From Candidatus Opitulatrix cubana (GTDB taxonomy: Bacteria > Actinomycetota > Actinomycetes > Actinomycetales > Bifidobacteriaceae), in assembly GCA_031283665.1 (NCBI GenBank), contig JAITBJ010000014.1:1-19458 (forward strand): a DNA stretch of 19,458 nt. The letters are read 5' to 3'. The notes beneath the pieces were generated by a model. The model was not told the DNA's origin. It saw only the letters and a program-made list of their open reading frames with translations, and searched no databases. Each line of letters starts with the position of its first letter. Position 1 is the first letter of the stretch. This document shows positions 13,410 through 19,331 of the stretch, in pieces. Position numbers and translations under genes: made by a program.

Positions 13410-14840
13410 TTATGCACCTGCTTCCTCAATTGCGGTCCACTTTCTTAAGGCTTTTCTAATTTCTAACATAGCTGTGTAACTTGCAAACACTCTTATTGTC
13501 TGCTTTTTGTTGCTATTATCATTATTGTTATTATCATTGCTTTTGCCGTTTAATAACAATTCAAGAGCTGCTTTTATGTTTTCCTCCACATAAGAAACTT
13601 TTATTTTGTCATGAGCTAATCGCAAAGCCATATCCCATGCACGAGTGCCAGCAGTTGATATATTTATGTTTTTTGCATCAGTGTTTTCTGCATTGAGGCT
13701 GGTAAAGTCTACATCCCAAAGCCAGCTTATATCTCGTGAATCAGCATAATTGTCATTTATTGCTATTGCAATTTTAGTGTCGCACTCAATAGGGTAGCTT
13801 GCAAGCGATAATCTAAATCCCGCAGGATTTTTCACTAATATGAGCTCTAATGTTTTATTCCCAATTTCAAACTTTTCGCCTCTGCCAAAAGCGGGCTTAA
13901 TCTTTTCAAGATTTTTTAATAGGCTTTCAAAATTAACATTTTCTTTAGGGTTTGCATCTGTTTTAGAGTTTATATTTTTTTCAAAGTTTATATTATTTAG
14001 AACTTGCACAACTAAAGCAAGTGCAGCGGTTGCGTTATATAAATTATAAACTCCTGAAAGAGCAGGCGTGAAAGAGTATTTTTTGCCGCTATATTCAATT
14101 TGTGCTGCATTTTCAGTTACATCGCTTTTGATTTTAAGCAATTTGCAGACAGTGTCTTCTGTGAGAGTTAGATTGGTGATAATAGATTTGATAGAATTTT
14201 TTGCTGGCATATTTTTTTTGCGAGATTTATTTTTTCCATGAAGTTCATCATCATTCAAAAAGAGCTTTTTCAAGCTTTTGTCAATATCAAAATATGATTT
14301 ATGTGCACTGCTTTCAAGATTTGATACATTGGTATCATTTGCATTGAGAACCACTAAATCAGTTGTGCTTTTTGTCACAGCATTTAGCATAGAAGCGGTC
14401 TTATCTATTTCACCGAACCGATCTAATTGGTCGCGGGCCACATTCAAAATCAAAGAGTATTTTGGTTTATACTGCTTCACAAAAAGCTCGGCGTATGCTT
14501 CATCAAGCTCTAAAACAGCTATATCGTAATTGAGATTTCCTCTAATTGTGGCTTTTTCTACTATTGCAGAGATCACGCCTCTTATAAAGTTTGAGCCGGT
14601 AGGATTTGTAAAAACTCTAAGACCTTGAGACTGCAAAAGAGCAGAAACTATTTTAGTAGTAGTAGTTTTTCCATTAGTGCCTGATATTATCACAACTCCA
14701 AATGGCAAGAGGTCTAAACTCTTTTTCAGGTATGATGGGTTTAATTTCTCAACTATAAATCCTGGGAAAGAGCTTCCCTGAGATTTAATTCTCACTCCCG
14801 CTCTTATCAGCTTCCCGATAATAGTTGTGATTGCTCTCAT
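13410..14840 (-). CDS. murT: Lipid II isoglutaminyl synthase, Mur-ligase subunit
   Basis: This encodes 476 residues. The P-loop ISGTNGKTTTTK (about 52-63), NPTGSNFIRG, LELDEAYAEL, NVARDQLDRFGE and the C-terminal DUF1727 blocks NPAGFRLSL and DISWLWDVDF identify it as MurT. It activates the D-Glu carboxyl of lipid II for amidation with ammonia from GatD. Unusually, the four-Cys zinc ribbon known in other MurT proteins is not seen between the GTP/ATP domain and LSGVYNLYNATAAL; a Lys/Asn-rich linker (about 195-225) and a single Cys are there instead. A second Asn-rich insert (NGKSNDNNNNDNSNKK, about 433-448) lies near the C-terminus. Transcription is predicted leaderless. Confidence 0.92.
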   Translation of the reverse strand: MRAITTIIGKLIRAGVRIKSQGSSFPGFIVEKLNPSYLKKSLDLLPFGVVIISGTNGKTTTTKIVSALLQSQGLRVFTNPTGSNFIRGVISAIVEKATIRGNLNYDIAVLELDEAYAELFVKQYKPKYSLILNVARDQLDRFGEIDKTASMLNAVTKSTTDLVVLNANDTNVSNLESSAHKSYFDIDKSLKKLFLNDDELHGKNKSRKKNMPAKNSIKSIITNLTLTEDTVCKLLKIKSDVTENAAQIEYSGKKYSFTPALSGVYNLYNATAALALVVQVLNNINFEKNINSKTDANPKENVNFESLLKNLEKIKPAFGRGEKFEIGNKTLELILVKNPAGFRLSLASYPIECDTKIAIAINDNYADSRDISWLWDVDFTSLNAENTDAKNINISTAGTRAWDMALRLAHDKIKVSYVEENIKAALELLLNGKSNDNNNNDNSNKKQTIRVFASYTAMLEIRKALRKWTAIEEAGA

Positions 14841-14846
14841 ACATAA

Positions 14847-14855
14847 ATTATAGCA
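14847..14855 (-). promoter_or_regulatory. Promoter of the murT operon (leaderless)
   Basis: On the minus strand, extended -10 TGC-TATAAT (hexamer at 14847-14852) ends exactly six bases before the ATG of murT. No strong -35 is seen; TAAAACAGTTTCTGG lies in the region where it would be expected, and the same 15-mer occurs upstream of prfA. Confidence 0.6.
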
Positions 14856-14864
14856 ATGAAACAG

Positions 14865-14879
14865 CCAGAAACTGTTTTA
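14865..14879 (+). repeat. 15-bp repeat, left copy (inverted relative to 17096-17110)
   Basis: CCAGAAACTGTTTTA here is the exact reverse complement of TAAAACAGTTTCTGG at 17096-17110. The pair flanks the whole second accessory patch (two tail-fibre-like genes, antitoxin and toxin relic). Relative to the flanking genes murT and prfA, both copies have the same orientation upstream, so a shared promoter element is the alternative to a cassette boundary. Confidence 0.6.
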
Positions 14880-14883
14880 GATT

Positions 14884-15642
14884 TTAGCTGTCTGTCAAAG
14901 TTATGCCTGCAGGGTCTATACTTGTTACGCCGATTATATCAAAAACTAAATTGTTAACTTTCGAATCTTTGGCCGTCCCTGCTAGAACAACTTTTAGGCT
15001 ATAGTATTCACTCGTTTTTCTACATAGGCTGAGTGTTGAATCAGCGTTAGGGCCTAGGGAGGTCTGAAAAAGTAAAGGTGTAGTTGTGTTTGAATGACGT
15101 CTATCTTGCATGCAACTCCCTATACCTGGATAACTGTTTACAGAAAATACAAACGAACCCCAACCATATCTTCCTGTAGCCTCCGTTCGAAGCGCTGTAT
15201 ATTCTGGCACTACTATTCCGTTTAAGTAAAATGTAAACTGGTCACATTTTGAAAATGAATTAACATAAATTTTAAGGCGTTTCCCATAAGAATCAAAGCT
15301 ATATGTTGCGTTTGAAAGGTTATCATATATGCAAGATTGAGTCGCCAATATGGATGGAATATATCCAAATTTCAAACCTGTTTCAAGATTTCCGCTTCCT
15401 ACTATGCTGTTATCGTTTATTGTTTTAATATTCGTTCCGCTCACAAGGGTTTTTTGTGCATCAAGAGCAGTTCTTGCACTTTCTGGAGAGTTTCCGCCTG
15501 TGCCTCCTTTTGCAACTGGTAAAACGGAACTGTTGCTATCAGTAGACGAACGTATCTCATACCCACCGATTGCGCAAATTGCTCCAAATAATAAAACTGT
15601 TATAATGGTGCCGATTTTTTGTAGTTTAATTTTTGTATTCAT
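14884..15642 (-). CDS. Exported tail-fibre-like protein B
   Basis: This encodes 252 residues. The N-terminus (MNTKIKLQKIGTIITVLLFG) with a hydrophobic run to about residue 27 is almost the same as in protein C. LPVAKGGTGGNSPESARTAL (about 41-60) and TLVSGTNIKTINDNSIVGSG (about 65-84) are signature phage tail-fibre/baseplate modules. The C-terminal approximately 160 residues are unlike A and C and unrecognised; they are beta-rich by composition with four Cys (104, 133, 177, 207). LLFGAIC is not a good lipobox (Ile before Cys), so a cleaved signal or a membrane anchor is more likely than a lipoprotein. The promoter carries a C8 tract. No phage structural or lysis genes are nearby. Confidence 0.7.
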   Translation of the reverse strand: MNTKIKLQKIGTIITVLLFGAICAIGGYEIRSSTDSNSSVLPVAKGGTGGNSPESARTALDAQKTLVSGTNIKTINDNSIVGSGNLETGLKFGYIPSILATQSCIYDNLSNATYSFDSYGKRLKIYVNSFSKCDQFTFYLNGIVVPEYTALRTEATGRYGWGSFVFSVNSYPGIGSCMQDRRHSNTTTPLLFQTSLGPNADSTLSLCRKTSEYYSLKVVLAGTAKDSKVNNLVFDIIGVTSIDPAGITLTDS

Positions 15643-15648
15643 AGTTAT

Positions 15649-15678
15649 AGTTTACAAAAAAATCGCCGAACCCCCCCC
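15649..15678 (-). promoter_or_regulatory. Promoter of tail-fibre-like gene B with G8 tract in the -35 slot
   Basis: On the minus strand -10 TAAACT (15649-15654) ends six bases before the ATG. The slot for a -35 hexamer at a 17-base spacer (15672-15677) lies wholly inside a run of eight G (C8 on the plus strand, 15671-15678). The direct-repeat element follows at 15680. An alternative model uses an extended -10, TGT-TATAAT, inside that element, which would put G8 in the leader. In either case tract length could alter expression by slippage. Confidence 0.5.
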
Positions 15679-15679
15679 G

Positions 15680-15717
15680 TGCACATAATTATAACAATTT
15701 GGTAACATTTGATTTTT
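15680..15717 (+). promoter_or_regulatory. Direct-repeat element, copy 3 (ATAAC-N6-GTAAC)
   Basis: ATAAC at 15691-15695 and GTAAC at 15702-15706 are preceded by TGCACATAATT and followed by ATTTGATTTTT. It is nearly identical to copy 4 and lies directly beyond the C8 tract of gene B. This is a possible activator site whose phasing to the -10 depends on tract length. Confidence 0.5.
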
Positions 15718-15765
15718 CAAAAGGTTGCAATGTTCCAGAGTTGAAAACCGCTTTAATAACAATAA

Positions 15766-15882
15766 ACATATATAGAAAGGGCACTGCCTGTGGTAATAGG
15801 ATATGAGCAAATTGATTTGAATATAATCTTAGTGTTTCATTGTGAGGACTTGAAAAATTCGAAAAATTGGAGTAGAATATAA
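15766..15882 (+). pseudogene. 3' relic of a toxin-like gene
   Basis: An open frame of 38 codons ends at TAA 15880-15882, two bases before the second antitoxin gene. Its protein, VVIGYEQIDLNIILVFHCED and then LKNSKNW, matches the C-terminus of the toxin-like protein at 1160-1426 (IILFNRLDINIIKVFHCRKI then SNENEW). The N-terminal two thirds are missing in this frame. A weak continuation (CSRVENR) in another frame upstream hints at a frameshifted remainder. A GTG at 15790 with AGAAAGG before it could still make a 30-residue peptide. The promoter of the following gene lies inside its last codons. Confidence 0.6.
15850..15878 (+). promoter_or_regulatory. Promoter of the second antitoxin gene (leaderless)
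   Basis: TTGAAA (15850-15855), exactly 17 bases, then TAGAAT (15873-15878), then six bases to the ATG at 15885. The -10-to-ATG block matches that of the first antitoxin gene except for one base. Confidence 0.65.
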
Positions 15883-15884
15883 AT

Positions 15885-16055
15885 ATGTTAACTAATGATG
15901 AAAGAAATGAATTAATTGAAAAAATTGAGAACGAAGATTTTTCTGATTTTGCAGATGCTGGTGATAAAAATGAACTAATGAGAGTTCGTATGGATGCAAT
16001 GTCTGCGAAATTGAAAAAACTTAATAAGGAACATGCGAAAGAAAAAGCAGTTTAA
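15885..16055 (+). CDS. Small antitoxin-like protein (locus 2, without intact toxin)
   Basis: This encodes 56 residues, acidic in the first half and Lys-rich at the end. It is paralogous to the protein at 976-1155 (NELIEKIENEDFSDF and LMRVRMDAM). The toxin that should accompany it survives only as a truncated relic immediately upstream, so this may be an orphan antitoxin kept to neutralise the toxin of locus 1 or imported relatives. Its promoter is intact and its reading frame undamaged, which argues that it is still used. As at locus 1, the next gene is a convergent tail-fibre-like gene. Confidence 0.65.
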   Translation: MLTNDERNELIEKIENEDFSDFADAGDKNELMRVRMDAMSAKLKKLNKEHAKEKAV

Positions 16056-16085
16056 TTTTTTAAAACTCAACTCGCGATTTTTTAT

Positions 16086-16095
16086 CTGTTGAAAA
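16086..16095 (+). repeat. CTGTTGAAAA motif, copy at locus 2
   Basis: This lies between the second antitoxin gene and the convergent tail-fibre-like gene C, the same relative position as the copy at 1450-1460 between toxin and gene A. It is followed by a T-rich stretch and might be part of a shared terminator or junction sequence. Confidence 0.4.
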
Positions 16096-16119
16096 CTTTT
16101 TACTCACGCATGCGCGCCG

Positions 16120-16749
16120 TTATGAGTTTGCAAGATATGTTACTGAAACTCCAAACATGCTTCCTGTTCCTGCACTCACGCTATTAGTACCATAATTATA
16201 AATGTATACACTTCCGGCAGTAGTTATCATTAAAAAAATGTTATCGTGAGACGAGTTAGTTGCAGCAGTTAATACTAAAGGGCTATGAACTCTTTGGGCA
16301 GGTCTGCACTTAGTATCAACATCTGCTATTAGATAATTTGTTCCAGCATTTATTGTGACCGTGTTGTTATAGGTACGAAAAGTCAAACTGCAGAGTTTAC
16401 CTATTTTTACAGAAGAACTATAACTAAGCGCCCAGTTGCTTTGCATTGTAAGTGGAATATTCTCTGTTGGTGGACCCTTATATAACGCGTCGCTTGTAAT
16501 CAGATTGTTTGAGCCGCTTTGAGGAGTTGTATCTATTCCACGCGAACTAAACGATAAAGGACCGTTTCCAACTAATACACTATTTGCAGGGAAATTGTTC
16601 CCGCCTGTTCCACCTTTACTTACTGGAAGCGGTGATGATGCGCCGTCTGTAGACGAATGTATCTCATATCCGCCAATTGCGCAAATTAATCCAAACAACA
16701 AAACTGTTATAATAGTGCCAACTTTTTGTGGTTTAATTTTTGTATTCAT
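16120..16749 (-). CDS. Exported tail-fibre-like protein C (mosaic)
   Basis: This encodes 209 residues. The first approximately 35 residues and the upstream DNA match gene B almost base for base. From SSPLPVSKGGTGG through NNLITSDALYK (about 38-91) it matches protein A instead, also at DNA level. The C-terminal domain is a diverged version of A's (KIGKLCSL...DTKCRP...GSVYIYN), with Cys120 and Cys148 at the same spacing of 28. It is therefore a recombinant of B-type and A-type parts. The N-terminal hydrophobic segment suggests export; the tail-fibre-tip-like C-terminus suggests binding of a glycan or other surface ligand, which is inference. Confidence 0.7.
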   Translation of the reverse strand: MNTKIKPQKVGTIITVLLFGLICAIGGYEIHSSTDGASSPLPVSKGGTGGNNFPANSVLVGNGPLSFSSRGIDTTPQSGSNNLITSDALYKGPPTENIPLTMQSNWALSYSSSVKIGKLCSLTFRTYNNTVTINAGTNYLIADVDTKCRPAQRVHSPLVLTAATNSSHDNIFLMITTAGSVYIYNYGTNSVSAGTGSMFGVSVTYLANS

Positions 16750-16755
16750 AGTTAT

Positions 16756-16785
16756 AGTTTACAAAAAAATCGCCGAACCCCCCCC
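16756..16785 (-). promoter_or_regulatory. Promoter of tail-fibre-like gene C with G8 tract in the -35 slot
   Basis: The layout is the same as for gene B: -10 TAAACT (16756-16761), six bases to the ATG, and G8 (C8 at 16778-16785) covering the -35 position at a 17-base spacer. Promoter and tract sequence are identical to those of B. Confidence 0.5.
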
Positions 16786-16786
16786 G

Positions 16787-16823
16787 TGCGCATAATTATA
16801 ACAATTTGGTAACATTTAATTTT
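16787..16823 (+). promoter_or_regulatory. Direct-repeat element, copy 4 (ATAAC-N6-GTAAC)
   Basis: ATAAC at 16798-16802 and GTAAC at 16809-16813. It differs from copy 3 by one base in the TGC(A/G)CAT start and one in the tail. It lies directly beyond the C8 tract of gene C. Confidence 0.5.
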
Positions 16824-17095
16824 ATACAAGCGAAATGTTCAATTTTGGGGTGTATGAGATTTTCGCGCGGGATGTTCTTTATTCGCCAAGAAAATCGAAT
16901 ACAGAGAGCAAAAGCCAAGCACTGTTTTGGCAGCGAACGACCCCATAAATTGTAACATTGAGCGACCTCATAGATGCTCCGCTTTCAATATCTACTCCTA
17001 TTCAATATCTGCTGCTTCACATTCATTTTCTAATGTGACGAGAACCTTAAACTGTTTTATAGAGTAAAAAGCTAAATACAAATAAACCGGTACTG
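16824..17095. other. Non-coding stretch between gene C and prfA
   Basis: No convincing gene is found here. It is noticeably less AT-rich than the neighbouring intergenic DNA. It contains a small hairpin (GCCAA...TTTGGC near 16912-16930), a direct repeat of TTCAATATCT (near 16984 and 17001), and an inverted repeat TCACATT (17017-17023) with AATGTGA (17032-17038). AAACTGTTTTA (17050-17060) is inverse to TAAAACAGTTT at 17096. The minus strand has an approximately 40-codon open frame with no recognisable motif or start signal. It may be a remnant of lost sequence or an untranslated RNA. Confidence 0.4.
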
Positions 17096-17110
17096 TAAAA
17101 CAGTTTCTGG
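17096..17110 (+). repeat. 15-bp repeat, right copy (inverted relative to 14865-14879)
   Basis: TAAAACAGTTTCTGG is an exact inverse match to the copy beside murT. It immediately precedes the direct-repeat element upstream of prfA. Confidence 0.6.
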
Positions 17111-17152
17111 TTGCACAACAATTTATAACAGAATTATAACATTTGACTTTTT
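17111..17152 (+). promoter_or_regulatory. Direct-repeat element, copy 5 (ATAAC-N6-ATAAC)
   Basis: ATAAC at 17125-17129 and 17136-17140, preceded by TTGCACAAC and followed by ATTTGACTTTTT. TTGCAC with TATAAC 18 bases on could itself work as a promoter for prfA, upstream of the leaderless one. Confidence 0.5.
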
Positions 17153-17180
17153 ACGATTGCGACTCGCGGTTTCTATTTAT

Positions 17181-17188
17181 GGTAGACT
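17181..17188 (+). promoter_or_regulatory. Proximal promoter of prfA (leaderless)
   Basis: The hexamer TAGACT (17183-17188), with TGG just before it as an extended -10, ends six bases before the prfA ATG. No good -35 is at the expected distance. No Shine-Dalgarno site precedes the ATG, which fits a leaderless start. Confidence 0.5.
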
Positions 17189-17194
17189 AAAACT

Positions 17195-18304
17195 ATGTCT
17201 GACAGCGGCAACAATGATACGCAGTATGAAGCTGCAGAAGAGAAACTGCGTGAATTTGCTGAAATTGAAAAAGCTCTTGCGCTGCCCGAAACGCATAACG
17301 ATCAGGCAAAAGTTCGAACGCTGGGAAGAAAATATGCTGCATTGAGGCAAATTGTGTCAGTGTATAAAAAATATAAAGAGTTGCAAAGTGATATAGGCGC
17401 TGCTCTTGAATTAGCAGGCCAGGATTCAGAGTTTGCTGCAGAGGTAAAAAGTCTTGAAAAAGAATTAGAAGTTGTAGAGGGGCAGCTAAAAGAGGTTCTT
17501 GTTCCAAAAGACCCTGATGATCAAAAAGATACTATTATGGAGATTAAAGCAGGGGTGGGTGGTGAAGAATCGGCACTTTTCGCATCTGATTTATATAGAA
17601 TGTATGAAAAATATGCTACTTCAAAAGGTTGGAAAATGCAAGTGCTAGATTTTCAGGAAAACTCTATTGGCGGCGGAATTAAAGACGCTACGCTTATATT
17701 TCGCGGAAACGCTGATGCATCGCCTGAAGAGGGAGTTTGGCATCATTTAAAATATGAGGGCGGAGTTCACCGCGTGCAAAGAGTTCCTACTACAGAATCT
17801 CAAGGCCGTATTCACACATCTGCTGTAGGCATATTAGTTTATCCAGAAGCAGATGAACTTGAAGAAGATTTTGAAATTGACCCTACCGAATTAAAAGTGG
17901 ATGTTTACCGTTCATCAGGTCCTGGCGGTCAGTCTGTAAACACTACAGATTCTGCTGTGAGAATGACGCATATTCCTACAGGCATAGTTGTTTCTATGCA
18001 AAATGAAAAGTCTCAAATTCAAAATCGCGCTGCTGCACTTAGAGTTTTGAAATCGCGACTTTTTGCACTCAAAAAAGAGCAAGCAGATGAAAAAGCTGCA
18101 GATATGAGGCATAGCCAGGTGAGAACTCTTGACAGAAGTGAAAAAATTAGGACATATAATTTTCCTGAAAACAGAATAGTAGATCACCGCACAGGTTTTA
18201 AAGCATACAATCTTGATCAGGTGCTTGATGGACTTTTGCAGCCTGTGATAGACAGCGCAATTCAAAAAGATAATGATTCCCATTTGCAAGCCACCGCGTC
18301 CTAA
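17195..18304 (+). CDS. prfA: Peptide chain release factor 1
   Basis: This encodes 369 residues. It reads UAA and UAG stop codons and triggers release of the finished protein. The catalytic GGQ is at 244-246 (SSGPGGQSVNTTDSAVR) with the substrate Gln methylated by PrmC, whose gene follows. The stop-codon tripeptide position reads PTT (198-200) in RVPTTESQGRIHTSAV, fitting the RF1 P-x-T form rather than SPF of RF2. The helical N-terminal domain and the C-terminal EKIRTYNFPENRIVDHRTG are complete. It overlaps prmC by 32 bases. Confidence 0.96.
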   Translation: MSDSGNNDTQYEAAEEKLREFAEIEKALALPETHNDQAKVRTLGRKYAALRQIVSVYKKYKELQSDIGAALELAGQDSEFAAEVKSLEKELEVVEGQLKEVLVPKDPDDQKDTIMEIKAGVGGEESALFASDLYRMYEKYATSKGWKMQVLDFQENSIGGGIKDATLIFRGNADASPEEGVWHHLKYEGGVHRVQRVPTTESQGRIHTSAVGILVYPEADELEEDFEIDPTELKVDVYRSSGPGGQSVNTTDSAVRMTHIPTGIVVSMQNEKSQIQNRAAALRVLKSRLFALKKEQADEKAADMRHSQVRTLDRSEKIRTYNFPENRIVDHRTGFKAYNLDQVLDGLLQPVIDSAIQKDNDSHLQATAS

Positions 18305-19331
18305 GAAAAAGGCTCTTGAAGATATTCCTTTTCATGAATATAAGGCTATTTTGTCTTATGTTTTAGATGGTGATCAGAATGAAATTATTAAAATGTATAC
18401 ATCAAATATTTTTTCATATGATGGTGATGATAAAAAAACTATTGAGCAAAAGAAAAAAATTCTTGAATATGCTAAACGCCGCGCTACTGGCGAAGCGTTG
18501 CAATATATTTTAGGAGAGGTGAATTTTTTTGGATATGATTATAAAACAAGAAAAGGTGTTTTTATTCCTAGGCCTGAAACAGAATCTATGATTGACCATT
18601 TTTTGCATGCAATTGGCAGTAAATATTATAATACAAAAGACTATTTTTGGAAAAAGGAGCATTTGAAGATTTTAGATTTGTGCACTGGATCTGGAGTTGT
18701 TGCTCTAACGATTGGTAATGAATTTTTAAGATGGGGAAAAATGGGATCTCATAAAGGTTCGTTTAGTACAGCTAGTATAATAGGTATAGATAAATCAGAT
18801 GCTGCAATAGAGTTGGCAAACGAAAATAAAGATTTATATAAAAGAGTTAATGTGAAATTTGAAAAACTTGCAATTCCTGAGGAGCTGCAAAAAATAAAAA
18901 ACAATACTCTTGAAAATGAGAAGCTTTCAAAAATAATTTCTGAAGCAGATGCAATCATTGCAAATCCTCCGTATGTCCCAAGAGACTCGTTTGTGACTGA
19001 AGAAGTTCTGTACAATGAACCACACGATGCACTATTTAGCGGAAACCCTGATGCAGATGATAATGGTATGACATTAGCGAAGTCTATAATTTATCACTCT
19101 CAATTTTCAAGAGCAAGGATGCTTTTTATGGAATGCCATGATCAGAATGCTGATGAACTTTCAAAGTTTGCCAAAAAGTATTTTGATGGCGTTTATATTA
19201 GAAAGGATTACGGCAGACGAAAAAGGTATTTGCAGTGTTATAGAGGGTTCAGAAATCTTAGAAATCTAAATCTAAAAGAGTTTTTAGCTCAATTACCGCG
19301 GCAGCTCCTGCAAAAGATGCTCTATAAATAG
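18273..19331 (+). CDS. prmC: Release factor glutamine methyltransferase
   Basis: This encodes 352 residues. It methylates the GGQ glutamine of release factors using S-adenosylmethionine. GEALQYILGEVNFFGY, FIPRPETE, the SAM-binding LDLCTGSGVVAL and the catalytic NPPYVP (231-236) are all present. It starts 32 bases inside prfA; no later ATG would keep the N-terminal domain. Two inserts make it longer than usual: FLRWGKMGSHKGSF after the SAM motif, and IPEELQKIKNNTLENEKLSK before NPPY. The family normally ends near GRRKRYLQCYRG; the last approximately 27 residues (FRNLRNLNLKEF onward) run into the convergent rsmE gene and are probably unselected read-on. Confidence 0.94.
   Translation: MIPICKPPRPKKKALEDIPFHEYKAILSYVLDGDQNEIIKMYTSNIFSYDGDDKKTIEQKKKILEYAKRRATGEALQYILGEVNFFGYDYKTRKGVFIPRPETESMIDHFLHAIGSKYYNTKDYFWKKEHLKILDLCTGSGVVALTIGNEFLRWGKMGSHKGSFSTASIIGIDKSDAAIELANENKDLYKRVNVKFEKLAIPEELQKIKNNTLENEKLSKIISEADAIIANPPYVPRDSFVTEEVLYNEPHDALFSGNPDADDNGMTLAKSIIYHSQFSRARMLFMECHDQNADELSKFAKKYFDGVYIRKDYGRRKRYLQCYRGFRNLRNLNLKEFLAQLPRQLLQKMLYK

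Noticed and set aside
15568..15582. Lipobox in the tail-fibre-like proteins (LLFGAIC / FGLIC)
   Set aside because: The residue before Cys is Ile, which does not fit a signal peptidase II site; a lipoprotein call is not supported.
12797..15688. Plus-strand open frames across gatD, murT and tail-fibre-like gene B
   Set aside because: All are antisense to well-supported minus-strand genes, and none has a recognisable domain or promoter.
1466..16749. Prophage or phage-tail particle locus
   Set aside because: Apart from fibre-like modules and one MuF_C-like domain there is no capsid, terminase, tail tube, baseplate, lysis or integrase gene, and the fibre-like proteins have export signals.
16824..17095. 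Minus-strand open frame of about 40 codons beginning LQFMGSF
   Set aside because: It has no start signal, conserved motif or coding bias that I can support.
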